Both the position numbers and the translations under genes were made by a program. The notes beneath the pieces are model-generated. The model worked only from the letters and a program-made list of their open reading frames with translations. It was not told the DNA's origin and searched no databases. DNA of 64,000 bases from NCBI RefSeq assembly GCF_033971885.1, contig NZ_JALBUS010000003.1, forward strand, positions 122,195-186,194, given 5' to 3'. Numbering within the stretch: the stretch's first letter is position 1; each line of letters starts with the position of its first letter. The DNA is from Absicoccus intestinalis. GTDB lineage: Bacteria; Bacillota_I; Bacilli_A; Erysipelotrichales; Erysipelotrichaceae. Of this stretch, positions 44,671 to 53,318 are shown piece by piece.

Positions 44671-47298
44671 TTACGCAATTGTCTGTAAGGTTGCTTTTAC
44701 GTTTTCTAATGCCTCGGCCACTTTGCTAGCATCTTTACCTCCAGCTTGCGCCATATCAGGTTTTCCACCACCATTTCCTTGGCAGATTTGTGCAGCAGCT
44801 TTCACCAATTTTCCAGCATGTACGCCATGAGCTACGGCTTCTTTACCAGCACCGGCTACAAAGACCAATTTTCCATGATTTTCATTCACAAAGAAACATA
44901 CCACTTTTTCATCTTGTGCCTTGGTATTGGATACAATATCTTTTAATGCTTTGGCATCCATATTTTCTACTTGTTTGATCAAAACATGGATCGATCCCCA
45001 ATCTTCAATGTCATTGGCCCAATCTTTGGCTTTTAAAGCAAACATTTGATTCTGCAAATTCGCAATTTCTTTTTGGAGTTCTTTCATTTGCTCATAGCTC
45101 TGTGCCACTTTATGATCGATATTCTTAATGGTCTTTTGTTTGGCACTGGATGCAATATGTTCCAACATGCGATGTTCTTGGGCAAATTCATTGTATGCAG
45201 CCAATTTGGTCTTAGCCGTGATCCGTCGAACATCCGATCCAATGGATTCTTCACTCACAATCTTGCATACACCAATTTCGGATGTATTGTGAACATGACA
45301 ACCCGCACAGAATTCTTTGGATACATCTCCCATCGTTACAACGCGTACACGATCACCATATTTTTCGTTGAACAAAGCCATTGCACCGGATTTTTTGGCT
45401 TCGTCAATATCCATGATTTCTTTGGTTACTGGATATCCAGCCGCGATATATTCATTCACAAGATCTTCAACTTTAGCCAATTGTTCGTCACTTACTTTTT
45501 CATAGTGATTAAAATCAAAACGTAAATAATCGGCACAATTGTAGGATCCAGCCTGATGAATATGTGAACCAACCACTTTTTGTAAAGCAGCCTGCAATAA
45601 ATGGGTTGCCGAATGATTGGCCGTTGTATTTAACCGTTGTTCCTCATTGATTTGACAAGTCACCGTATCGCCGATGGTCAATTGGCCCGCATTGATCTTA
45701 ACTGTATGCAACGGTTGTTTATTTGGCGCTTTTTGTACATCGGTTACATCCAATTCTACACCATCACCTGTCATCGTACCGGTATCTGCTGCTTGTCCTC
45801 CGCTTTCGGCATAGAAAACCGTCTGATCCAAGATGACTTGTCCATCATCACTCAGTGTATCCACTGCTTCACCATCTTTAAATAAACCAATCACTTTAGC
45901 TTCGCAAGTATATTGATCATAACCAATAAATGTACTTGGTTGGGTGAAAGCCATCAAAGCTTCGTGTTGTTCCCCAAAGGATTCCTTTGTATTTCGTGCA
46001 TTTCGAGCACGTTCTTTTTGTTTGTTCATTTCAATATCAAACTCTTCACGATCCACCGATACATTGGATTCTTGGGCAATTTCTTGCGTTAATTCAAATG
46101 GGAATCCATAGGTATCGTAGAGTTTGAATACGATCTTTCCTGGTAAATGACCATCGCATTTTTGAATTTCAGCATCCAATAATGCTTGTCCGTTTTTCAA
46201 CGTTTTCTTAAATGTCTTTTCTTCGACTTCAATCAATTTTTGATTGTAAGCAACATGTTCTTGCAAATATGGATAGAAATCTTGCATGGTATCGGCCACC
46301 ACAGGCACTAATTTATATAAGAATGGTTCGTCCAGTCCTAATTTCAAACCATAACGAACGGCTCTCCGTAATACACGACGCAATACATAGCCACGACCAG
46401 AATTGGAGAAGTTAGCCCCATCGCTCATCGCAAAAGTAATGGTCCGAATGTGATCGGCAATGACTCGATAAGCCATTTTATATTCACCTTCATATGGATA
46501 TTTCGCTAATTTTTCAGTAGCATGAATGATAGGTAAGAATAAATCGGTATCAAAATTGGTTTCTCCATCTTGGATCAGTGCAACCAATCGTTCCAGTCCC
46601 ATTCCGGTATCAATGTTCTTTTGAGGTAATTCTTTATAGTCTTTTCGATCAATGGATGGATCACAATCGTATTGAGAAAATACAATATTCCATACTTCTA
46701 CATATCGATCATTTTCCATTTCATCGAAAAATAATTTTTCACCTAATCCTTCTGGATCATATTTTTCACCACGGTCAAAGAAGATTTCACTATCTGGCCC
46801 TCCAGGCCCTTTACCAATTTCCCAGAAATTGTCCATGGTCCGTAACATGTGGCTTGGATCAACGCCACATTCTTTGGTCCAAACATTATAGGCATCATCA
46901 TCATATGTATATACTGTGATATATAAACGATCGGTGTCAATGCCCATCCATTCTTCACTGGTTAAAAATTCCCATGCAAAGTGAATGGCTTCTGTTTTAA
47001 AGTAGTCACCAATGGAAAAGTTTCCCAACATTTCAAAAAATGTATGATGGCGAGCTGTTTTCCCTACATTTTCAATATCATTGGTACGAATGCTTTTTTG
47101 TGCATTCGCAATTCGATTGGAAGCTGGTTTTTCACTTCCATCAAAATATTTCTTTAAAGCGGCGACCCCAGCATTGATCCATAATAAAGTTGGATCATTC
47201 ACGGGAATTAGACTTGCGCCGGGTTCGATCATATGACCCTGTTGTTCAAAATAATCCAAAAACATTTGTCTGACTTGGTTGCCTGTTAATTGTTTCAT
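44671..47298 (-). CDS. alaS: Alanyl-tRNA synthetase
   Basis: 875 residues: class II catalytic core ('FLDYFEQQGHMIEPGASLIP', 'ARHHTFFEMLGNFSIGDYFK', 'GLERLVAL'), tRNA recognition domain, editing domain with 'NHSATHLLQAALQ' and 'CAGCHVHNTSEIG' (zinc ligands), and the C-Ala domain at the end. It charges tRNA-Ala and clears mischarged Ser and Gly. GGAGG is five bases before the chosen ATG; an upstream ATG overlaps that site. Expression is set by a T-box leader. Confidence 0.97.
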   Translation of the reverse strand: MKQLTGNQVRQMFLDYFEQQGHMIEPGASLIPVNDPTLLWINAGVAALKKYFDGSEKPASNRIANAQKSIRTNDIENVGKTARHHTFFEMLGNFSIGDYFKTEAIHFAWEFLTSEEWMGIDTDRLYITVYTYDDDAYNVWTKECGVDPSHMLRTMDNFWEIGKGPGGPDSEIFFDRGEKYDPEGLGEKLFFDEMENDRYVEVWNIVFSQYDCDPSIDRKDYKELPQKNIDTGMGLERLVALIQDGETNFDTDLFLPIIHATEKLAKYPYEGEYKMAYRVIADHIRTITFAMSDGANFSNSGRGYVLRRVLRRAVRYGLKLGLDEPFLYKLVPVVADTMQDFYPYLQEHVAYNQKLIEVEEKTFKKTLKNGQALLDAEIQKCDGHLPGKIVFKLYDTYGFPFELTQEIAQESNVSVDREEFDIEMNKQKERARNARNTKESFGEQHEALMAFTQPSTFIGYDQYTCEAKVIGLFKDGEAVDTLSDDGQVILDQTVFYAESGGQAADTGTMTGDGVELDVTDVQKAPNKQPLHTVKINAGQLTIGDTVTCQINEEQRLNTTANHSATHLLQAALQKVVGSHIHQAGSYNCADYLRFDFNHYEKVSDEQLAKVEDLVNEYIAAGYPVTKEIMDIDEAKKSGAMALFNEKYGDRVRVVTMGDVSKEFCAGCHVHNTSEIGVCKIVSEESIGSDVRRITAKTKLAAYNEFAQEHRMLEHIASSAKQKTIKNIDHKVAQSYEQMKELQKEIANLQNQMFALKAKDWANDIEDWGSIHVLIKQVENMDAKALKDIVSNTKAQDEKVVCFFVNENHGKLVFVAGAGKEAVAHGVHAGKLVKAAAQICQGNGGGKPDMAQAGGKDASKVAEALENVKATLQTIA

Positions 47299-47311
47299 CT
47301 TTTCCTCCATT

Positions 47312-47518
47312 AAAAAACGTTCCTATTTCTAGGAACGTAAATTACGCGGTACCATCCTAGTTCATCCATGTTTGATAGATGCCCTTGATTATTCGTTAAC
47401 GCCGAAATACGTTTATCTCCAAAATAGCTTCAGACCAAATTCTTTGTAAGGTTTACACCAACCACCTTATCTCTGATTTCCTAAACAAGATCCTACTTAT
47501 TTTTATCATCGATAAATC
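47312..47518 (-). promoter_or_regulatory. T-box riboswitch controlling alaS
   Basis: The leader carries the T-box sequence TGGTACCGCG (47345-47354) followed by a terminator hairpin (ACGTTCCTA/TAGGAACGT, T6). The Stem I apical block GGTGGTTGGTGTAAACC is present, and the likely specifier GCU (47426-47428) sits in TGAAGCTATTTTGGAG. GCU is an alanine codon, matching alaS. Uncharged tRNA-Ala should favour read-through. Confidence 0.93.
47318..47338 (-). terminator. Regulated terminator of the alaS T-box
   Basis: ACGTTCCTA-aaa-TAGGAACGT type perfect stem followed by six T residues, 20 bases before the alaS start. Confidence 0.92.
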
Positions 47519-47524
47519 AAATGA

Positions 47525-47553
47525 ATAATATCACGAACAAAGTAAAAATTCAA
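47525..47553 (-). promoter_or_regulatory. Promoter of the alaS T-box transcript
   Basis: Minus-strand TTGAAT, 17-base spacer ending TGA, TATTAT; the start of transcription is near 47518. Confidence 0.75.
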
Positions 47554-47557
47554 TAGA

Positions 47558-48106
47558 CTATTGGATTGGATCCAATGTCAAGATTCGTGTCAGCCATTCC
47601 GCAACTTTTTCAATATTTTTACGTGCAAATTGCTCATTAAAGTCTTTTTCTGCCCATTCTATGGTAAATCCAATCAAGGTATCTGTTAGCGTTGTTAAGA
47701 AGAAGATCCGATCGTCTTCGGGTACATTCATTTCATTAAAAATTGGTGTGAAATAGTTTTCAAAGGACACCCAATAGATTTGATGCATATAGCGAAATAA
47801 ATCATGTGTACTCAATGAATTAAAGATATGACGTCCAGCTAATTTCCATCTTGCCACTTTTCTTAAGATATCTTCAAGCATTTCTCGCCAATTATTCAAA
47901 TTAATGTTTTGTAAATTGGTTTGATCGATCAGATATTGAAAAGTTTGTCCCAAGAGATCATAAATATCTTCAAAATGGTAATAGAAAGTATTGCGATTTA
48001 TGCCACATCGAGTCACGATATCTTTTACAGTAATTTTTGTGAACTCTTTTTCCTCTAATAATTCAATTAATGAATGCATGATCGCAATTTTTGTGAAATC
48101 TGACAT
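47558..48106 (-). CDS. TetR/AcrR family regulator
   Basis: 182 residues. The N-terminal helix-turn-helix is at about 22-45 ('ITVKDIVTRCGINRNTFYYHFEDIYDLL'), the typical TetR segment. The C-terminal ligand domain resembles the DhaS/TetR_C_8 subgroup ('DRIFFLTTLTDTLIGFTIEWAEKDF'). The ligand and targets are unknown. It lies between the GH25 gene upstream and the alaS leader downstream, so it could control the GH25 gene or itself. GAGGGAT precedes the ATG. Confidence 0.88.
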   Translation of the reverse strand: MSDFTKIAIMHSLIELLEEKEFTKITVKDIVTRCGINRNTFYYHFEDIYDLLGQTFQYLIDQTNLQNINLNNWREMLEDILRKVARWKLAGRHIFNSLSTHDLFRYMHQIYWVSFENYFTPIFNEMNVPEDDRIFFLTTLTDTLIGFTIEWAEKDFNEQFARKNIEKVAEWLTRILTLDPIQ

Positions 48107-48159
48107 ACGCTATCCCTCTGTCCATTATTTTAAATGATTCATTTTTAATATTCAAATGT

Positions 48160-48948
48160 TTACTTTTCCTGAATGTATAAGTCAATATCAACAGATCCAG
48201 AAATTCCATCAACGGATCCTTTCTGTGTATACTGCCACATCGTAAACGCTTTCTTATATGTTAGGGTATCGCTATAGGAAGCTAACCATATATCTGAATC
48301 GATCTTGTTCACCTGAATATCATTGGATAGCCAAGATGCATTCCCATACACCAATGTTTTATAACCTTTCTTTTTCAAACGAGATACAAAGGCATTGGCA
48401 ATCTTTGTTTTCTCCTGTTTGGTCAAATCATCGATCCGACTGGTTTGGCCTTCTAATCGTTCCATATCAAAAGCAATCGGCAGATCTAAATCATAAGCAG
48501 AAACCAAGGATAGAACATAATCGGCTTCTTCTTTCGCTTCCGCTACCGTAATGGCACTGGAAAACCAATAAACACCTACTTTTAAACCGGCTGCTTGCGC
48601 TGCTTTGATATTGGTGGCAAATGCACGATCTTCATACAAAGCCCCTTCACTAGCACCTCGATATCCACATCGAATCATCGCAAAAGTAATATCGCTTTTC
48701 TTTACGGCATCCCAATCAATAGATCCTTGATGACTGGAAACATCGATTCCTGTTTGCGTAGAATAATGATCATCACTAAATGTCATCAATCCATTTTTAT
48801 ATCCAAAAGCATTTAGATCATAATAAGAGCCACTTTTTTTCTTTTGTGTAGAAGAAGACATGGAAAGAATCGATAGGATCAAGCCAACTACACAAACCAG
48901 GATCATCCATAAGATCATGAGTCGTTTTCGCTGTTTTTGTTGTCTCAT
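48160..48948 (-). CDS. Glycoside hydrolase family 25 lysozyme, membrane-anchored
   Basis: 262 residues. One N-terminal membrane span (about 10-30, 'MILWMILVCVVGLILSILSM') is followed by the GH25 domain: 'TGIDVSSHQGSIDWDAVK' with the first Asp, 'FAMIRCGYRG', and the catalytic DxE 'IAFDMERLEG'. It cleaves beta-1,4 bonds between MurNAc and GlcNAc. Anchoring suggests wall remodelling rather than lysis of other cells. No ribosome site exists; an extended -10 ends six bases before the ATG, in the 19-base gap after the metal ATPase gene. Confidence 0.9.
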   Translation of the reverse strand: MRQQKQRKRLMILWMILVCVVGLILSILSMSSSTQKKKSGSYYDLNAFGYKNGLMTFSDDHYSTQTGIDVSSHQGSIDWDAVKKSDITFAMIRCGYRGASEGALYEDRAFATNIKAAQAAGLKVGVYWFSSAITVAEAKEEADYVLSLVSAYDLDLPIAFDMERLEGQTSRIDDLTKQEKTKIANAFVSRLKKKGYKTLVYGNASWLSNDIQVNKIDSDIWLASYSDTLTYKKAFTMWQYTQKGSVDGISGSVDIDLYIQEK

Positions 48949-48954
48949 GCATCT

Positions 48955-48963
48955 ATTCTAACA
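48955..48963 (-). promoter_or_regulatory. Extended -10 promoter of the GH25 gene, predicted leaderless
   Basis: Minus-strand TGTTAGAAT (TGn plus TAGAAT) ending six bases before the ATG. No clear -35 is seen. Confidence 0.5.
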
Positions 48964-48967
48964 TGTT

Positions 48968-50863
48968 TTAGTCGATTGGTTCTATGGAATGAATAAACAT
49001 ACATCGCATCGCATTCAAAACCGCAAGGATCATCACACCGACATCGGCAAAGATTGCAACCCACATATTGGTCAAACCAAATGCGCTTAGGACCAAGCAT
49101 AGAACTTTGATACCAATCGCAAACCAAATATTTTCTTTTACGATTCGTAAACATTTTCGTGAAATATGAATAGCCGTCGCTAATTTTAATGGATCGTCGT
49201 CCATTAATACGACATCTGCTGCTTCAATGGCTGCATCACTTCCCATGGCTCCCATGGCTACCCCAATATCGGCTCGTGATAATACCGGTGCATCGTTGAT
49301 GCCATCGCCCACAAAAGCTAAACGATCCGTTTCTTTGGCTTTATTTTGAAGTAGATCTTCCACTTTTTTTACTTTATCTTGAGGCAATAATTCACTATAG
49401 ACATTTTGGATACCTACATCTTGAGCGACTCGTTGCGCGACCGATCGAGAATCTCCGGTCAACATCACAATATTGGATACACCATTTTTCCGTAATTCAG
49501 AAATCGCTTGTTTCGTATGTGGTTTCACAACATCGGAAATATGAATATGGCCGGCATATACGCCATCGATTGCAATGTGGACAATGGTTCCAGCATCCAA
49601 GCAATTTTGCCAGGAAATGCCCATTGCATCCATCATCTTGGCATTGCCAACACAAACAAGTTTCCCATTGACTATTGCTTGCATGCCTTGTCCTGCTATT
49701 TCTTTGGCATCCGAAATCGAACAAGCATCGGCTTCATTGGGATATGCCTTCTTTAGCGAATTCGCAATCGGATGGGTCGAATAACGTTCCACATGGGCAG
49801 CCATATGAAGCAATTCGTCTGCCGAAATTTTTTCTGGATGAATATTGGTCACTTCAAAAACGCCTTTGGTCAATGTACCGGTTTTATCAAATACCACTGT
49901 TTTGATTTCCGATAACAATTCTAGATAATTAGAGCCTTTGACCAGGACCCCTTCATGACTGGCCGATCCAATTCCGGCAAAGAAACTCAATGGAATACTG
50001 ATAACCAATGCACAAGGACAACTAACAACTAAAAAAATCAATGCGCGATATAAGTATGTTCCCCATTGTGGTTGCGTATGCATCATACATTGAATCAGGG
50101 GTGGAATAAATGCGAGCGCAATGGCTGAATATACAACAATCGGTGTATAGATTCGAGCAAACTTCGTAATGAAATTTTCGGAATGCGATTTATGCGAACT
50201 CGCATCTTCAACCAATTCCAACACTTTGGCAACGGTCGAATCCTCAAAAGCTTTGGTCGTGCGAATTCTTAATACGCCATCGGTATTGATACAACCACTA
50301 ATGACTTCATCCCCTTTATGCACAGAACGAGGTATGGATTCACCGGTTAATGCAGTTGTATCCAAAGATGCATCACCATCCAAAACTACACCATCAATTG
50401 GGATTTTTTCTCCCGTTTTCACAACCAGGATCGATCCAATTTCTATTTCATCCGGATCTACTTGTTCAAGATGACCATCTCGTTCTAAGTTGGCATATTC
50501 TGGTGCAATGTCCATGAGATCCGTAATATTTTTTCGACTTTTACCAACGGCATAGGATTGAAACCATTCACCCACTTGATAAAACAACATGACTGCAATC
50601 GCTTCTGTATAGTCACCATTTTCACGAATCGCTAAAGCAATCGCACCGACTGTCGCAATGGCCATCAGAAGACATTCATCAAAAGGTTGGCGATGAATGA
50701 TTCCTTTGATGGCTTTCCATAAAATGTCATATCCAATGATCAAATATGGAATCATATATAGAAGAAAACGCATCCAACCCGAAACGGGAATAAAATACAA
50801 AACAATCAGTAATCCTGTAGACAAGAGGATACGAATTAAATTTTGTTTTTGTTTCTTATTCAT
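48968..50863 (-). CDS. Heavy-metal translocating P1B-type ATPase (Zn/Cd/Pb type)
   Basis: 631 residues. It has the actuator 'ALTGESIP', the metal site 'SCPCALVISIP' in the sixth span, phosphorylation 'FDKTGTLTKG', the P1B 'THPIANSL', and hinge 'GDGINDAPVLSRADIGVAMG'. The CPC motif and the ArsR neighbour point to zinc/cadmium/lead export. The usual N-terminal HMA domain is absent but is encoded as a separate gene just upstream, eight bases away. The start MNKKQKQ has AGGT seven bases before it; earlier in-frame codons would overlap the HMA gene. It shares an operon with HMA. Confidence 0.92.
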   Translation of the reverse strand: MNKKQKQNLIRILLSTGLLIVLYFIPVSGWMRFLLYMIPYLIIGYDILWKAIKGIIHRQPFDECLLMAIATVGAIALAIRENGDYTEAIAVMLFYQVGEWFQSYAVGKSRKNITDLMDIAPEYANLERDGHLEQVDPDEIEIGSILVVKTGEKIPIDGVVLDGDASLDTTALTGESIPRSVHKGDEVISGCINTDGVLRIRTTKAFEDSTVAKVLELVEDASSHKSHSENFITKFARIYTPIVVYSAIALAFIPPLIQCMMHTQPQWGTYLYRALIFLVVSCPCALVISIPLSFFAGIGSASHEGVLVKGSNYLELLSEIKTVVFDKTGTLTKGVFEVTNIHPEKISADELLHMAAHVERYSTHPIANSLKKAYPNEADACSISDAKEIAGQGMQAIVNGKLVCVGNAKMMDAMGISWQNCLDAGTIVHIAIDGVYAGHIHISDVVKPHTKQAISELRKNGVSNIVMLTGDSRSVAQRVAQDVGIQNVYSELLPQDKVKKVEDLLQNKAKETDRLAFVGDGINDAPVLSRADIGVAMGAMGSDAAIEAADVVLMDDDPLKLATAIHISRKCLRIVKENIWFAIGIKVLCLVLSAFGLTNMWVAIFADVGVMILAVLNAMRCMFIHSIEPID

Positions 50864-50871
50864 AAACTGAC

Positions 50872-51090
50872 CTATAGGAAGATCTCGCAATCGTCTTCCA
50901 CCCGTTTACAATTTTTTCGCACTTGTTCCATCACCGTTTTGGGTTCTACCCCCTCTTCAAATTCGACTTTCATTTTCAGCGTCATAAAGTTTACTGTGGC
51001 ATCTTTGACACCTTGCGTGGCTTTTGCAGCTTGTTCCATTTTATCTGCACAATTAGCACAATCTACATCAATTTTATAACTTTTTTTCAT
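50872..51090 (-). CDS. Free-standing heavy-metal-associated (HMA) domain protein
   Basis: 72 residues. A ferredoxin-like HMA domain: 'MKKSYKIDVDCANCADKMEQAA' with C-x-x-C at about 11-14, and 'VKDATVNFMTLKMKVEF'. Unusually, it ends 'CKRVEDDCEIFL' with two more cysteines. It probably delivers or buffers Zn/Cd for the ATPase encoded next, replacing the fused domain of typical CadA. AAGGGTG precedes the ATG. It is first in the operon, divergent from the ArsR gene. Confidence 0.88.
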   Translation of the reverse strand: MKKSYKIDVDCANCADKMEQAAKATQGVKDATVNFMTLKMKVEFEEGVEPKTVMEQVRKNCKRVEDDCEIFL

Positions 51091-51105
51091 ACAAATCACC
51101 CTTTC

Positions 51106-51164
51106 AACGATTCAACAATCGTTTAATTGTATCTATATGATAGCATACTCTATGACGATGTCAA
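51106..51164 (-). promoter_or_regulatory. Promoter and operator of the HMA/P-type ATPase operon
   Basis: Minus-strand TTGACA, 16-base spacer ending TGC, TATCAT. Downstream of the start lies a perfect inverted repeat AACGATT-CAAC-AATCGTT (51106-51123), containing TTCAACAA. It is a candidate binding site for the divergent ArsR protein. Confidence 0.7.
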
Positions 51165-51207
51165 CAAAGATAAAACAATTATTCAATCTTTTACTTGACG
51201 ATAATGA

Positions 51208-51213
51208 TAGAAT
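51208..51213 (+). promoter_or_regulatory. Extended -10 for the ArsR gene
   Basis: TGATAGAAT about 19 bases before the ATG; the -35 is weak. AAAGGAG lies between. Confidence 0.5.
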
Positions 51214-51231
51214 GAAAAAAAGGAGATTTTT

Positions 51232-51597
51232 ATGACTAAACCATTGCCGCATCATCATCAAGAAAACGAACAAGAAATCATTGAACATATTCCCAATCCA
51301 GAAACCATTGAAACGGTTGCTGCTGCCATGAAACAGCTCGGTGATCCCACACGATTGCGCATCTTTTGGTTTCTTTGTCATGCCCAAGAATGTGTGATCA
51401 ATATTGCTGCAGCAGTCGACATGTCCAGTCCAGCTGTTTCCCATCATTTACGCTTATTAAAAGATGCCGGATTGATCACCAGTGAAAGACATGGTAAAGA
51501 AATGTATTATCAAGCAGCCGATTCTGAACTGGTAAATACACTTCATCATGTCATAGAAAAAGTAGCAAAGGTATCTTGCCCATCCCATGAAACGTAA
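51232..51597 (+). CDS. ArsR/SmtB family metal-sensing repressor
   Basis: 121 residues. The winged helix has 'MKQLGDPTRLRIFWFLC', then 'VDMSSPAVSHHLRLLKDAGLI' as recognition helix and wing 'TSERHGKEMYYQAA'. The common 'ELCVCDL' metal site reads 'ECVINI', so only one cysteine remains; an alpha-5 site may use Asp/His of 'ADSELVNTLHH'. The N-terminus is His-rich ('PHHHQEN') and the C-terminus 'SCPSHET'. It likely represses the divergent HMA/ATPase operon and itself until Zn or Cd binds. The metal is not settled. Confidence 0.9.
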   Translation: MTKPLPHHHQENEQEIIEHIPNPETIETVAAAMKQLGDPTRLRIFWFLCHAQECVINIAAAVDMSSPAVSHHLRLLKDAGLITSERHGKEMYYQAADSELVNTLHHVIEKVAKVSCPSHET

Positions 51598-51669
51598 ATC
51601 ATCGTAATTGGTCGTTTACGACGATCGACAAAAACACGTTTCCCTTATGCAATCGAAAAGATTCAAATT

Positions 51670-52287
51670 TCAATCTGTATTTAATTTTTTCTTTATTTCT
51701 TTCATCAGATCCGCATAACAAACGATATTTGAAATCTCAAGATTTTCTGCCACCGTTGTAACTATAGGTTTTGAAATATGTGAGACAGTAAGTATTTTGT
51801 CATCTAAAAAAGCATGTTCTATATCACCGAAATATTGAATGGAACCATTGGACATGATCATCACATCAGAGAAATTTTTCAACAACGAAATCAATATATG
51901 TGAGATAAATAATACGGTGGTTCCCTTTTCTTTGAGCCAATTTAAGATATTCACGATTCGTTTTTTTCCTAATAAATCTTGTGTTCCCGTGATTTCATCG
52001 AAAACGATAATTTGAGTATTTCGTAGCAATGCTGACGCAATATTGATGAACTTACGCTCTGAATACGATAAATCGAAATAGTTTAATAAACTTACTCCTT
52101 CTTTTACTGTTCTAGATACATCATCAGGGATAGAATCTTCATAAACAAAGTTCAAAGAGAATTGAAATGACGGTTGAATTGCGTTACATTGATTAAAGTA
52201 TTTCATCACAACAAAATTATACCAAAAAGGCCGATGGCAATGAGCGTAGCTATTCAACCATCGGTCCCTTTTTAATAGACTAATCAA
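51670..52287 (-). pseudogene. ABC transporter ATPase remnant (EcfA-like), Walker A lost
   Basis: The C-terminal two thirds of an ATPase remain: a Q-loop-like 'QPSFQFSLNFVYE', a worn signature 'LSYSERKFINIASALL' (LSGGQ lost), Walker B 'IIVFDEITG' and 'VLFISHI'. No Walker A is visible, and the first ~25 codons read as unrelated sequence. No ribosome site lies before the first ATG. The later part ('GSIQYFGDIEHAFL') resembles ECF-type ATPases. I treat it as a dead fragment. Its base composition is more AT-rich than the neighbouring operons. Confidence 0.7.
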
Positions 52288-52427
52288 TGATCACTCAGTA
52301 CAGCACCCTAATTATTTAAACTATATTTCTTAACGAATTATTATTCATATGTAATATGATAGTTAAGATATTAAGCGAATTCTGATTTGATTGAATATCC
52401 TTATTTTCTAAATTCGAATCCATATGT
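52288..52427. other. Intergenic region downstream of ribokinase
   Basis: About 140 AT-rich bases between the ATPase remnant and rbsK. I see no gene, terminator or promoter here. Confidence 0.5.
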
Positions 52428-53318
52428 CTATTCATCTATATCCGCAATATATGGAATAGAAGGTGCCGCCCCTTTTTTACTGATTGCCATCGAGGAAGCT
52501 CTTGAAGCAATATCCATCGAAATTTTTATCGTTTTTCCTTTTACGATAGAGGCAACAAAGAAACCAATAAATGTGTCTCCAGCACCTGTTGTATCCACAA
52601 CCGGAGCTCTATATGCTTTTTGCCGATAAATCCTTTCACCATGGATATATACAGATCCTGTTTCGCCCAGGGTCAAAATTATGTGTTTGTTTGAAAAACG
52701 TCTCGCTAAACCTTCGATGAGTTGTGAAATATTTTCTGGATCGATGTTTAATAAAGCACTTGCCTCGTGCTCATTTAAGATTAAGTAATCGACAAAATCA
52801 AAATTCACTTGTTTGGCATCTTCATTCATCGGTGCTGGATTATAGATGACGATCATTCCCTTTTCATGAGCTTGCTCAATGATTTTAGAAACATCATTGA
52901 TCTCATTTTGTAAAACAATGAAATCTCCTGCCTGATATGTATGCAAGATCTTGTCAAAATAGAAGGCAGGAATAGCACGGTTTGCCCCACCATATAGAAG
53001 AATGCAATTATCATGACTATGATCGATCTGAATGATCGCATGGCCCGTTTTTACGTCTGGATTTATATAAATAAGACTTGTATCAATACCTTCGTTGCTC
53101 AAATAATCCAGCAAGAAACTACCATCTTTGCCAACCGATCCGGCATGTGCCACATTCACGCCTGCTCTTTTTAATGCAACGGTTTGATTTAAACCTTTAC
53201 CTCCAACAAATTGTTGCATTGATTTTGAAGCTATTGTTTCTCCTTTTTTAACAAAGTTATCCACCTCATACACATAGTCGATGTTTAAAGATCCGAAATT
53301 TAACACTTTCATATTCAT
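52428..53318 (-). CDS. rbsK: Ribokinase (PfkB family)
   Basis: 296 residues. PfkB signature 1 is 'QQFVGGKGLNQTVALKRAG' (about 36-54); signature 2 is 'PVVDTTGAGDTFIGFF' with the catalytic Asp. It phosphorylates ribose at O5. With the nucleoside hydrolase upstream (four-base overlap) it makes a salvage pathway: nucleoside to base plus ribose, then ribose-5-phosphate. Specificity for ribose over other sugars or nucleosides is inferred from the neighbour and from residues such as 'GSLNIDYVYEVDNFVKKGET'. Confidence 0.88.
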   Translation of the reverse strand: MNMKVLNFGSLNIDYVYEVDNFVKKGETIASKSMQQFVGGKGLNQTVALKRAGVNVAHAGSVGKDGSFLLDYLSNEGIDTSLIYINPDVKTGHAIIQIDHSHDNCILLYGGANRAIPAFYFDKILHTYQAGDFIVLQNEINDVSKIIEQAHEKGMIVIYNPAPMNEDAKQVNFDFVDYLILNEHEASALLNIDPENISQLIEGLARRFSNKHIILTLGETGSVYIHGERIYRQKAYRAPVVDTTGAGDTFIGFFVASIVKGKTIKISMDIASRASSMAISKKGAAPSIPYIADIDE

